Positions 1 through 6,227 of a stretch of 26,662 bases of DNA are shown here, one piece after another. The DNA is taken from the NCBI GenBank assembly GCA_965371805.1, contig CBDUZW010000071.1:1-26662 (forward strand), given 5' to 3'. Position 1 is the stretch's first letter, and every line of letters begins with the position of its first letter. The translations under genes were made by a program, and so were the position numbers. The stretch is from JAOZTV01 sp965371805. Lineage in GTDB: Bacteria; Acidobacteriota; Aminicenantia; UBA2199. The notes beneath the pieces are model-generated. The model worked only from the letters and a program-made list of their open reading frames with translations, had not been told where the DNA came from and did no database searches.

Positions 1-3
1 ACT

Positions 4-110
4 TTAACGCTCCTTAATTCCATCATATTCTTTCATGGAACTTTTGGTGTTACCAAACTGATAGTGCAATTACTTTTCAGTAAAGCTTTAAGCAAACATA
101 TATCTATTAA
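4..110 (-). repeat. Leader repeat copy A (two short-ORF modules)
   Basis: The minus strand carries both modules of a leader found repeatedly in this window. Module I comes first, as a reading frame at 95-33 starting at TTG (LLKALLKSNCTIS, related to MDLLRTLSKNSCTIS at 2220). Module II follows, an ATG at 36 encoding MKEYDGIKER with a stop at 4-6. Its end AAGGAG looks like a ribosome binding site for a gene beyond the left edge. The order I then II is opposite to copy C at 3008-3183. No ATG with a Shine-Dalgarno is seen for module I here, so this copy may be decayed. The downstream gene is outside the window. Confidence 0.5.
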
Positions 111-182
111 ATATTTTAATACTTTTTTTTTCACAATGCAATTTCGTTTATTTTTTTTGTATAATCAATAAAACCAGTTGAA

Positions 183-341
183 TTAATACAAAGATTCATT
201 ACATATCTGATTCATTTGTGCTGGATCAGCATTAATATTGAAAATATCCGGTTCAAGATTCCTTTTAATTTGAATATTTGGCAGGATTGATCTTTTATTA
301 AGGCTTGGCATCTCTTTTACAATATCTTTTATAATAATCAA
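183..341 (-). pseudogene. Sensor histidine kinase fragment (dimerisation/N-box region)
   Basis: The minus strand reads a short open stretch containing DIVKEM, then NIQIKRNLEPDIFN and INADPAQMNQI, ending CNESLY and stop. The pattern I-K-x-x-L-E-P-D-x-x-x-I-x-A-D-P-x-Q-x-x-Q-I is what lies between the HisKA helices and the N-box of PAS-type/NtrB-like sensor kinases. After DPAQMNQI the expected helix (NLxxNAxDA) is missing, and stops close the frame on both sides, so only about 52 codons of a kinase of several hundred residues remain. It is a relic, not a working gene. It lies between leader copy A and the 383-aa membrane protein gene. The family assignment rests on motif recognition only. Confidence 0.6.
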
Positions 342-397
342 TTAATAAGACGAGCAAGAGTAAAAAATGGTGACGCCCATCTGTCCCGCAGTCAAAA

Positions 398-1549
398 TTA
401 ATATTTAGATGTTCTCATCTGTAGATGCATGGTGAATCCAAAATATATGAGCAAGCCTAAAATCATTCCATTTAATAACGACATGAGTAAATTAAATAAG
501 TCGAATAGAAAAATCCCATGAAAAATAAAATAAATTGTTATAACTAAGAAAAATTGTAATAAACCAATACATAAAAAACCAAGGACTAGTGCTTTCCACT
601 GTAATCCAAATTTATTAATAATCTTTATTAAGCTATATATAAAAAGAAAACCAATTAAGGATAAACTAATTATTTTCCCGAATTCAAATGGGGATTTAAT
701 TGAATTCTGTATTAAATATAGGTGTTCAGACAGGACTAAAAGAAAGCTCAAAAGGATATTGAAACCAGTGTAAACCAAAATAATTGATTTTGGGTTTTTA
801 TAGAAAAAGTAATTGACTGTGACTAAACCAATTGCCAATAATATATGAAAAATAAATGGAAAAATGTCTGAACCAGTACTAAAACTGTAGCCTTTAACAA
901 CAGCATATAGTGCTCGAACTATTTCTTTGTACATTATCATTGATAACAAGTGTCCAACTCCCAAATGAACATTGACACCAAATTGTTTCCTATTAATTAA
1001 AAATTTAAAATCTCTAATTGTGGATAAATTTTTTGGTAACTGCTCATACACCAATTTACCTTCGGTTTTATTCACATTTTTAAATCTGGAAAACTGCTGA
1101 ATACCAAATCTTCCCCATATCACTACTAGAATTCCAACTACTATCCATACATCCCCTCCAGCTCTAACAGAACGTACAATACCTATGGCACCGACTATAA
1201 TCAAAAAAATAGCATTTGTAAGATGTAATTTCAATTGTGGTAAAAAAAGATTTGTAACTCCTAAAATGATAATTATCAAACTCCATGATGGTCTTAAAGA
1301 ACTAACTGTTAATAATTGTAAAATCCCAAAGATTATCAAACCTATACTCCAGATTCTTATATTGTTTGTCATGGAATTAAATGTTAATGTTTGTTTCTTT
1401 TTATCAGTTTGAGACTGAGTTCTGGTTGTTGGTCTTTGTTCTTTAATCTTTAAAACCTCCAAACAAGTTCTACAAACTTGCTTACCCTCCCAATCAAAAC
1501 AATCTTGCTTGTTTAAATCAATTTGACATTTAAAACAGTTATTAGCCAT
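398..1549 (-). CDS. Multi-pass membrane protein with N-terminal Cys-rich zinc-finger-like motif
   Basis: 383 aa, ATG preceded by AAAGGAG at a good distance. The first 30 residues have C5, C8, C17, C26 and C29 (CFKC...CRTC), resembling a small LIM/B-box-type or other zinc-binding knuckle. A polar linker follows, then two blocks of hydrophobic helices: about four between residues 63 and 145 and five to six between residues 200 and 375, so roughly ten membrane segments. No catalytic motif is visible and I do not recognise the family. It is the last intact gene of a co-oriented series (2991 to 398) that begins at the sigma-54 promoter near 3175. The zinc-finger-plus-membrane plan is shared with the protein encoded at 1770-2156, which suggests related envelope roles, but this is inference. 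Confidence 0.8.
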   Translation of the reverse strand: MANNCFKCQIDLNKQDCFDWEGKQVCRTCLEVLKIKEQRPTTRTQSQTDKKKQTLTFNSMTNNIRIWSIGLIIFGILQLLTVSSLRPSWSLIIIILGVTNLFLPQLKLHLTNAIFLIIVGAIGIVRSVRAGGDVWIVVGILVVIWGRFGIQQFSRFKNVNKTEGKLVYEQLPKNLSTIRDFKFLINRKQFGVNVHLGVGHLLSMIMYKEIVRALYAVVKGYSFSTGSDIFPFIFHILLAIGLVTVNYFFYKNPKSIILVYTGFNILLSFLLVLSEHLYLIQNSIKSPFEFGKIISLSLIGFLFIYSLIKIINKFGLQWKALVLGFLCIGLLQFFLVITIYFIFHGIFLFDLFNLLMSLLNGMILGLLIYFGFTMHLQMRTSKY

Positions 1550-1635
1550 TATCTTCTCCTTTCAATAAATCAAGTATTTCCAAAAGTTTTTAAGGTAAAA
1601 CTTTTAAAACCCTTTATATAAAAGGCTATTGCCAA

Positions 1636-1719
1636 TTATTTTTTCTCTCCTTTACACGACAAAAAAATAAAAGACATAATTAAGCCTAAGAACAAAACTC
1701 TATTCACTATTCTGTTCAT
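1636..1719 (-). CDS. Very small lipoprotein (27 aa)
   Basis: A 28-codon reading frame with a strong Shine-Dalgarno (GGGAGGAAAGG) just before the ATG at 1719. The peptide has a basic start (MNRIVNR), a hydrophobic core and a lipobox-like FLSC, followed only by KGEKK and stop. Mature length would therefore be about six residues after lipidation, similar in plan to entericidin-like peptides. It sits between two genes on the same strand (1770-2156 upstream, 398-1549 downstream), so it is probably cotranscribed with them. The alternative is that it is the signal-peptide remnant of a lost lipoprotein gene; the intact ribosome site and clean stop slightly favour a real gene. Confidence 0.5.
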   Translation of the reverse strand: MNRIVNRVLFLGLIMSFIFLSCKGEKK

Positions 1720-1769
1720 CCTTTCCTCCCTTGCTTTTTTGAAAAATTCCTAAACCTTTTAGTTTCTTT

Positions 1770-2156
1770 TTATATTCTGGTCAATAATGGCGTTATTAAT
1801 GTTATTATCAGAAATCCACCCCAAATGAATAGCCAAGCCCTTACCCATTTCTTCTGTTTGGCTTTGTACTGTTCAACACTCTGATATTTTTTCGCTTCCC
1901 ATGCCCATTTATTGGCATTGGCACCAAAGACAAAAAACATCACAATATTCACATAGGGTATAAAAAACAACCATCCTAGCGTCACACGGTGTCCCCATGC
2001 CCATATAGGCCCCCATAAAAAAGCAGCCCAATTCCACTGATTCAATTCATTTGGCATTGTTTCTAGCGCACCTTCACCACCAATCATACTCATACAATGC
2101 TTACATTTGATTGCTTCATCTTGAATCTCTTCCTTACAAAATTGACATTGTTTCAT
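1770..2156 (-). CDS. Zinc-ribbon membrane protein, DUF2628-like
   Basis: 128 aa, ATG preceded by GGGAGGAAACA. Residues 4-21 form a zinc ribbon (C4-x2-C7, C18-x2-C21). The rest is hydrophobic, with two or three membrane segments and the pattern NWAAFLWGPIWAWGHR ... PYVNIVMFFVFGANANKWAWE, typical of the small zinc-ribbon/DUF2628-type membrane proteins in which an N-W-A-A-x-x-x-G-P-x-W motif starts the first helix. The function of this family is not known to me. It is preceded by leader copy B, whose 28-codon reading frame (MDLLRTLSKNS...) overlaps the start of this gene out of frame, so translation of the two may be linked. Confidence 0.8.
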   Translation of the reverse strand: MKQCQFCKEEIQDEAIKCKHCMSMIGGEGALETMPNELNQWNWAAFLWGPIWAWGHRVTLGWLFFIPYVNIVMFFVFGANANKWAWEAKKYQSVEQYKAKQKKWVRAWLFIWGGFLIITLITPLLTRI

Positions 2157-2220
2157 TGTTTCCTCCCTTATTTAAACTGATAGTACAACTGTTTTTCGAT
2201 AAAGTTCTTAGTAAATCCAT
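2134..2220 (-). CDS. Leader ORF, module I copy B (MDLL peptide)
   Basis: A 28-codon frame beginning MDLLRTLSKNSCTIS, with a full Shine-Dalgarno (GGAGGT, about 11 nt before the ATG at 2220). The Shine-Dalgarno, spacer ACAAATT, start and first 15 codons recur almost unchanged at 3053 in front of a different gene, and a diverged version occurs at 9005. The frame runs through the start of the zinc-ribbon gene (ATG at 2156) and stops at 2134. Conservation of both ribosome site and peptide suggests it is translated, as an uORF or leader peptide. No function is known. Confidence 0.5.
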   Translation of the reverse strand: MDLLRTLSKNSCTISLNKGGNNETMSIL

Positions 2221-2294
2221 AATTTGTCTCACCTCCAAATTTTTATGATAAAACTAATAAAAACCTTTATATAATTTTACTTTTCCAAAATATT

Positions 2295-2309
2295 GATCTA
2301 AATTAGATC
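2295..2309. promoter_or_regulatory. Perfect 7-bp-arm palindrome, possible operator
   Basis: GATCTAA-A-TTAGATC lies in the 217-nt gap between the DUF2569-family gene and the zinc-ribbon gene. A second inverted repeat, GATGAAA/TTTCATC, is at 2333-2358 just after the upstream gene. Neither is followed by a convincing T-run on the minus strand, so they could be operators or mRNA-stability hairpins rather than terminators. No promoter boxes were recognised in this gap. Confidence 0.3.
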
Positions 2310-2373
2310 TTTTACTGATTTTTATTCATAAGGATGAAAGATATTTATTCTTTTCATCTCATTCTCCTGTCTT

Positions 2374-2991
2374 TTACAAATAACTTATTAAAACCAGGAT
2401 AACCATTGCTAAAAACACCACCAGACCAATAAAAGCAGGGATTAAAAGAAAAAAATATTTCCTTATTTTATAGAAAAATATTTGTAATTTATCTAAAAAT
2501 GGAACCAAAAAGACAATAATTCTGTCTAAGGCAATATTTTGAACCAAATCTTGAGAAAAAGTATTTTTTGCCCTTCTAGAGAAGGTAAAATACGGAATAA
2601 AAATTATTAACCCAATAATATTGGCAAAAAAGACCTGAAATATATTTAAATTTGACTCGGCTGTCAGGTGTATATTAACACTATACACGGCAATAAATGT
2701 CCATAAAATAAAAAATAACATCTTATTAAATAAAAAATAAATTGGAGTGATAGATTTTTTCTTTAAGAATAGATATATCAGGTGCAGGGTCGTTAAAATC
2801 AAAAGGATATCATAGATCAATATATAAATGTTTATGGAAAATTGGAAAGGATTACTTGCCTGCAAAAAACCCCACAGTACTTTTATAAAATATAAGGGTT
2901 GGATTAATAGTACCAAAAGAGGGAGATACAGCCAGCCGGATATACCGGATAATTTTTTCTTTTGCACATTTGCATTTTTTATATTACTCAT
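2374..2991 (-). CDS. DUF2569-family membrane protein
   Basis: 205 aa, start ATG preceded by TTTGGAGG. After a short polar head comes GISGWLYLPLLVLL, then four to five hydrophobic helices, and PYFTFSRRAKNTF at about residues 132-144. The G-x-x-G-W-L start and the Y-x-x-x-S-[KR]-R-x-K-N-T-F motif are hallmarks of DUF2569 membrane proteins; an extra C-terminal helix follows. The function of the family is not established. This is the first gene after the sigma-54 promoter at 3167-3183. The leader peptide frame at 3053-2988 overlaps its start by four bases (ATGA), the usual arrangement for translational coupling. Confidence 0.75.
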   Translation of the reverse strand: MSNIKNANVQKKKLSGISGWLYLPLLVLLIQPLYFIKVLWGFLQASNPFQFSINIYILIYDILLILTTLHLIYLFLKKKSITPIYFLFNKMLFFILWTFIAVYSVNIHLTAESNLNIFQVFFANIIGLIIFIPYFTFSRRAKNTFSQDLVQNIALDRIIVFLVPFLDKLQIFFYKIRKYFFLLIPAFIGLVVFLAMVILVLISYL

Positions 2992-3053
2992 ATTTCCTCC
3001 AAATAAAAACTGATAGAAAAACTGTTTTTCGATAAAGTTCCTAGTAAATCCAT
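2988..3053 (-). CDS. Leader ORF, module I copy C (MDLL peptide)
   Basis: A 21-codon frame beginning MDLLGTLSKNSFSIS. The Shine-Dalgarno AGGAGGT is about 11 nt before the ATG, and the stop overlaps the ATG of the DUF2569-family gene as ATGA. It matches the frame at 2220 through the ribosome site and first 15 codons, then diverges. The ATGA overlap suggests that ribosomes finishing this peptide restart on the downstream gene. Confidence 0.55.
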   Translation of the reverse strand: MDLLGTLSKNSFSISFYLEEI

Positions 3054-3080
3054 AATTTGTCGTACCTCCTAATTGTCATT

Positions 3081-3137
3081 TCAATCGCCCTTGTTGCTCG
3101 TACAATAACTTCCCCAAATACCTTCATGCTCTTTCAC
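3081..3137 (-). CDS. Leader ORF, module II copy C (KEHEGIW peptide)
   Basis: An 18-codon frame with a GTG start, encoding (M)KEHEGIWGSYCTSNKGD. It lies about 18 nt after the predicted sigma-54 transcription start near 3155. The homologous frame at 6284 starts with ATG and differs at four further sites, three of them synonymous. There is no clear Shine-Dalgarno, so translation would depend on the near-leaderless 5' end. It could instead be a structured untranslated leader. Confidence 0.4.
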   Translation of the reverse strand: MKEHEGIWGSYCTSNKGD

Positions 3138-3166
3138 GGAACTTTTGGTAATTCCAATTTTATTTA

Positions 3167-3183
3167 TGCAATTATCATGCCAA
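3167..3183 (-). promoter_or_regulatory. Sigma-54 promoter for the 2991 to 398 unit
   Basis: The minus strand reads TTGGCATGATAATTGCA, which matches the sigma-54 consensus TGGCAYR-N4-TTGCW at every fixed position. The predicted start of transcription is near 3155, about 165 nt before the DUF2569-family gene. Two GAAC-NN-GTT palindromes lie 205-240 bp upstream. Confidence 0.85.
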
Positions 3184-3358
3184 TATTATTAAAACATTTT
3201 TATAAATGTAATTTAACAAGCTATATTTATGTTATTTTGATCATTTTGGTGATGATATATGCATGTTTGCTGTAGTTTATATTAAAGCCATAAGTAATAT
3301 GAGATAACCCGTAAATGTGCAGCTTTATCTTATATTGACAATAATTCATAAATTTTTA

Positions 3359-3393
3359 GGCGAACCAGTTCATATATACATGAACAAGTTATG
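3359..3393. promoter_or_regulatory. Tandem upstream activator sites (GAAC-NN-GTT x2)
   Basis: Two palindromic half-site pairs, GAACCAGTT at 3362-3370 and GAACAAGTT at 3382-3390, have centres exactly 20 bp apart. Flanking bases extend them toward ATGAAC-NN-GTTCAT. The same tandem pair with the same 20-bp spacing occurs at 13532-13560, and a single, more perfect site lies at 6459-6476. Position upstream of a sigma-54 promoter, dyad symmetry and two-turn spacing are what is expected of an NtrC-type enhancer binding site. The protein is not identified in this window. Confidence 0.7.
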
Positions 3394-3504
3394 GACAAAT
3401 TGGCCCTAAATATGCAATTTTTCCTATCATTGGGCATAATTTACAAACAGGGCAAATCTGTCATAGAAATTCTTTTATTTCCTCTATTATAAAGACTTTA
3501 GGTC

Positions 3505-3556
3505 AAAAAATCACTTCCCATTATTTTCTTTAAAATAATATAAAATTTCGGGAAGT
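3505..3556 (-). terminator. Rho-independent-type terminator after the 3654 gene
   Basis: The minus strand can fold ACTTCCC...GGGAAGT around an inner perfect hairpin (ATTATTTT/AAAATAAT), and the outer stem is followed by GA then six T. It lies about 100 nt past the stop of the lipoprotein gene at 3654 and before the activator sites of the next unit. It would therefore insulate the two sigma-54 units from each other. Confidence 0.55.
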
Positions 3557-3653
3557 AAAAAATATTTTTTATTTATCTTATTTCAAATATTATAAATAAA
3601 GTATTTTCGATAAAAGTGAACTATATTTAAACCAGGAGGAGATGAAAAAAATG

Positions 3654-4988
3654 TTAATTTTTTTTCCTAAGTTTTTTTAATCTTTTCTTTGCAGCAATGC
3701 GGATATGTTCCATCTCATCATTTTTGGCAATTTCAGCAATTAGTTTCTGGTCTTTTAATTTTCTAGTTGCTCCTAAACGAATCCAGCCAGTCTTGTCATT
3801 TGTCGCAATTGCAGCCAATAAGTCCTGGTCCTTTAACTTATTAAGTGCTGCTTCTATTACAGATTGATACTCCTTTTTTCTGACAATTTCTGCCAATAGT
3901 CCCTGATCCAGTAACTTACTCACTGCAATTATCCGTGCTATTCTATCCGGGTCATTTTTTGCAATACCGGCTATTACTTCCTGATCCTTTAATTTTCTCA
4001 ATAAATCATAGTGGATGGCATCTAATTTAATTCTGGCTATACCGATACGATCATTGGATTTGGTTGGAATGCTTGAATGGCTATCTCTGAAAATTTTACT
4101 GTAAATTAATTTCAGTTTTGGATCTCTCAATATAATCTTAATCTCATCATTATATTCATTTCCGGTACTTCCATCACCATATCGCCAATATTCCTTTTCA
4201 TTCTTTATCCGATTGAGGACAAAGTACAGATTTAGTTCTCCGTAAGTTTTCTTTAGGAAAGGGGAATTTAGTAAAAAAAGCTTAAGGTTGGCCAATTGAG
4301 AGCAATATAAACTAGTCCTCTTCTTCTGGAAGAATTGTAGGATTTTTTTGTTTTTTAGTTTTACTACCAGTTTAGATGCATTAAGATCCTTGGAAGGACT
4401 AATTTGAAAAGTCCCAGAACCGCCATATGTTTTTTCGAGCATCTTAAATACTATTTTCTGAGATATTGATCTCTTTTTTTTATCATGTCTCATGAGTTCA
4501 CATAAACGTATGATACCTTCTGCATAAACACGGGGTCTTCCTTCGATGTAATCCTTTTTAACAGCTTTGGCAATGAATGTTGGTCCATTTAACTTCTTAA
4601 TAGCTGCGATTCTGGTTTTTTTTTGTTTTTTTGTATTGGAAGCTATTCTAAATATTTGAATCTGTTCGTTCTTATCCCGCCATATAGATTTTCCATGTTT
4701 CTTCCCATCTTTGTAATTTTCTACAAGGTATTTCTGACCATTCGGATAATAACCAACAGCCCTTCCTGTAAATGGTATTTCAGCATCTTTTTTATAATAT
4801 ATTCCATTTCTTTTCTGTAATTTAGAATCGTCTATAGTCTCAACTATTTTCTTTGTTACTGGAGCTTTAACTTTAGTTATTGCTGTTTTTATTGTCGTTG
4901 TTGTCTGTTTCGGTTTACCATCTTCACAGTTTACTAAAAACAAAACACACGTAAATATAATTACTAATAATTTTTGTCGAGTAGACAT
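3654..4988 (-). CDS. Lipoprotein with MORN/YwqK-like repeat and HEAT-like repeats
   Basis: 444 aa from the ATG at 4988, chosen because GAGGAG precedes it and because it begins a lipoprotein signal (basic MSTRQK, hydrophobic core, lipobox LVNC with Cys21). An ATG 13 codons upstream has no ribosome site. A Thr/Lys-rich linker is followed at about residues 60-105 by NGIYY...FTGRAVGYYPNGQKYLVENYKDGKKHGKS, the pattern of YwqK-type antitoxin/MORN repeats. The C-terminal 130 residues hold four or five repeats of the type LKDQ-x-LIAEIAKND...IR-x-AA, a HEAT-like alpha solenoid. The middle is not recognised. It is probably a periplasmic or surface-anchored binding scaffold. The gene is 230 nt after the zinc-ribbon gene ending at 5220 and may share its transcript. 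Confidence 0.75.
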   Translation of the reverse strand: MSTRQKLLVIIFTCVLFLVNCEDGKPKQTTTTIKTAITKVKAPVTKKIVETIDDSKLQKRNGIYYKKDAEIPFTGRAVGYYPNGQKYLVENYKDGKKHGKSIWRDKNEQIQIFRIASNTKKQKKTRIAAIKKLNGPTFIAKAVKKDYIEGRPRVYAEGIIRLCELMRHDKKKRSISQKIVFKMLEKTYGGSGTFQISPSKDLNASKLVVKLKNKKILQFFQKKRTSLYCSQLANLKLFLLNSPFLKKTYGELNLYFVLNRIKNEKEYWRYGDGSTGNEYNDEIKIILRDPKLKLIYSKIFRDSHSSIPTKSNDRIGIARIKLDAIHYDLLRKLKDQEVIAGIAKNDPDRIARIIAVSKLLDQGLLAEIVRKKEYQSVIEAALNKLKDQDLLAAIATNDKTGWIRLGATRKLKDQKLIAEIAKNDEMEHIRIAAKKRLKKLRKKN

Positions 4989-5219
4989 ATAAACTCCTCG
5001 CTTTAGGATAAAATTTTCTTTTCCCATTATATTTTTAAAATATTGTGAGGAATTCTACGCCTCTCACAGATCTAAATTTGCGAATTTCCCACATCCGCCT
5101 CTTCAATTGTAATAAAGTATCTGGCACTTTTTTCATTTTTTTCTCATCTTATCCGATATACTTCCGACACTTTATTCAGAGTCTGTTCTAATTTTTGGTT
5201 TCAAATGGGTAATAAATAT
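4989..5219. other. Gap between the zinc-ribbon gene and the lipoprotein gene
   Basis: No reading frame with a ribosome site was found other than the rejected upstream start at 5027. A short inverted repeat, TGTGAG...CTCACA, lies at about 5044-5068 with no T-run on either side. Nothing else is recognisable. Confidence 0.4.
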
Positions 5220-5483
5220 TTAATCAATTAATGTCCAACCCCCGGCCGGTCCGCAATTGGGACAATTGGGGAAAGTAGAACCACTCATGAGAAATTTTTT
5301 GATGGCCCTCCTTTGTCCTGGCAGACCAAGGTCTTGGAATTGGGAAGAATCAAAACCTGCTATTTCCGCTGCAGTTTTCATACTGATTTTCTCAATCATG
5401 CCTCCCGGGCCACACATTTCACATTTATAATTTCCTGTTTTTGTTACAATTGATCCCGGTTCCAAATTGACAATTTTACTCAT
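5220..5483 (-). CDS. Small zinc-ribbon protein
   Basis: 87 aa with an ATG after AAAGGAGAAACC. Two cysteine pairs, C21-x2-C24 (YKCEMC) and C74-x2-C77 (PNCPNC), can bind one zinc ion. The N-terminal LEPGSIVTKTGNYKC resembles small YjzC-like zinc-ribbon proteins, in which a P-G-x-x-x-x-x-x-G-x-Y-x-C segment precedes the first pair. The helix between the pairs contains DLGLPGQRRAIKKFL. There is no signal peptide, so a cytoplasmic location is likely. Its start overlaps the stop of the 43-aa gene before it, and it is the third gene of the unit driven from 6313-6329. Confidence 0.75.
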   Translation of the reverse strand: MSKIVNLEPGSIVTKTGNYKCEMCGPGGMIEKISMKTAAEIAGFDSSQFQDLGLPGQRRAIKKFLMSGSTFPNCPNCGPAGGWTLID

Positions 5484-5607
5484 CGGTTTCTCCTTTTTGT
5501 TTTAGCTCATCATCAAGCTTATCGCTCACTGGATCTTTTATGTAGCTTTTACTATTATAATCCTTATCTTTTTTTGTGATTTTTTTTAATTTGTTCCATA
5601 ATTCCAT
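5476..5607 (-). CDS. Small charged protein (43 aa)
   Basis: A 44-codon frame with a ribosome site (GGAGAGAT) before the ATG at 5607. It starts MELWNKLKKITKKDKDYN and is very rich in Lys and Asp, with no membrane segment or cysteine. Its stop overlaps the ATG of the downstream zinc-ribbon gene (ATGAGTAA), and it starts 17 nt after the 174-aa gene, so it fits tightly into this operon. I do not recognise a family. Tight packing and the ribosome site are the evidence that it is real. Confidence 0.6.
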   Translation of the reverse strand: MELWNKLKKITKKDKDYNSKSYIKDPVSDKLDDELKQKGETDE

Positions 5608-5624
5608 TATATCTCTCCTTATCT

Positions 5625-6149
5625 CTACTGGGGCTTGAAGTTTGCCACAACCTCATCGAAGTATTTATACGTGAATTCGATTTGATCTTCAGGCGCTTCA
5701 GCCATCAGCCGGTATGTGACGGCTTTCCCGAACAGGTTGATCTGCTTCTCACGGATAGTTCCACTGTTATTTCCTCCAAAGCTGTAAACAAGCGTTGCCA
5801 TAGGCATTCCTCCTAGAGTACTGGTTTCTGCTGAGATGAACTGAACACCGGGAAGCACATTTTTTAGTTCCCGTTTGCATTCTTCATTGTATTCTTCGGG
5901 TGTGCGGACCAATTTCCTTGGACTCTCGGGTCCACCGGAAGCGAAGACGGTTATGTTGGATGGATGAAAGTTTAACACCGGATGCGGCAGTACCCGAATG
6001 CTGACACATGGTCTTCCGGCACTTGACTGTCTTCCAGCAACTCCCACGATGATCTCCCATCCTCCGTCTGGTTCATTCTCCCAAATAATCTCCCAATCGG
6101 GTGGAATGTCCATTGTCAGGTTTCTTTTTTTGTTGTGATAGGTCTTCAT
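5625..6149 (-). CDS. DcrB/PsbP-like (DUF1795-type) protein
   Basis: 174 aa with an ATG after AAAAGGAGACC. The start YHNKKRNLTMDIPPDWEI, followed by alternating strands, then TLGGMPMATLVYSFGG and a C-terminal EDQIEFTYKYFDEVVANFKP, matches the fold pattern of DcrB/PsbP/Mog1-like proteins (P-x-x-W near the start, final helix ending in F). Members act as small periplasmic lipoproteins or, near type VI systems, as chaperones. Here there is no signal peptide and no secretion gene nearby, so its role is unknown. Base composition is visibly richer in G+C than its neighbours, suggesting a different history. First gene after the sigma-54 promoter at 6313-6329. Confidence 0.65.
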   Translation of the reverse strand: MKTYHNKKRNLTMDIPPDWEIIWENEPDGGWEIIVGVAGRQSSAGRPCVSIRVLPHPVLNFHPSNITVFASGGPESPRKLVRTPEEYNEECKRELKNVLPGVQFISAETSTLGGMPMATLVYSFGGNNSGTIREKQINLFGKAVTYRLMAEAPEDQIEFTYKYFDEVVANFKPQ

Positions 6150-6227
6150 TTTTGGTCTCCTTTTTCTCTTTAATTAAATTTTTCATTTCAATTCTATCTC
6201 CTTAATTGTAAACCTCAAACGAAGCTT

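Larger units (their letters stand above)
3079..3226 (-). repeat. 148-bp duplicated promoter-leader cassette, copy C
   Basis: This stretch matches 6226-6372 with six substitutions, all transitions, and one single-base indel by my count. It includes the sigma-54 promoter, the 18-codon leader frame and about 43 bp of AT-rich DNA upstream of the -24 element. The genes that follow the two copies are unrelated (DUF2569-type membrane protein here, DcrB/PsbP-like protein at 6149). The cassette rather than the gene has therefore been copied. Confidence 0.85.

Noticed and set aside
137..152. Possible sigma-54 promoter (TGCAATTTCG) upstream of leader copy A
   Set aside because: The -12 half is present but the TGCC of the -24 half is replaced by TTAT; no activator dyad lies upstream.
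301..316. TGGCATCTCTTTTAC as a plus-strand sigma-54 promoter
   Set aside because: The -12 TTGC element is missing and no plus-strand gene follows.
3057..3275. 72-codon plus-strand frame
   Set aside because: It is the antisense of the duplicated sigma-54 leader; no ribosome site, and the homologous stretch at 6226-6372 does not keep the frame.
3643..3690. Plus-strand AGGAGGAG followed by ATGAAAAAAATG and 12 codons
   Set aside because: The ribosome site is good, but the frame ends after 12 codons inside the oppositely oriented lipoprotein gene; at most the remnant of a lost gene.
4989..5027. Upstream ATG extending the MORN/HEAT lipoprotein by 13 codons
   Set aside because: No ribosome site, and it would bury the lipoprotein signal sequence; the ATG at 4988 has GAGGAG.
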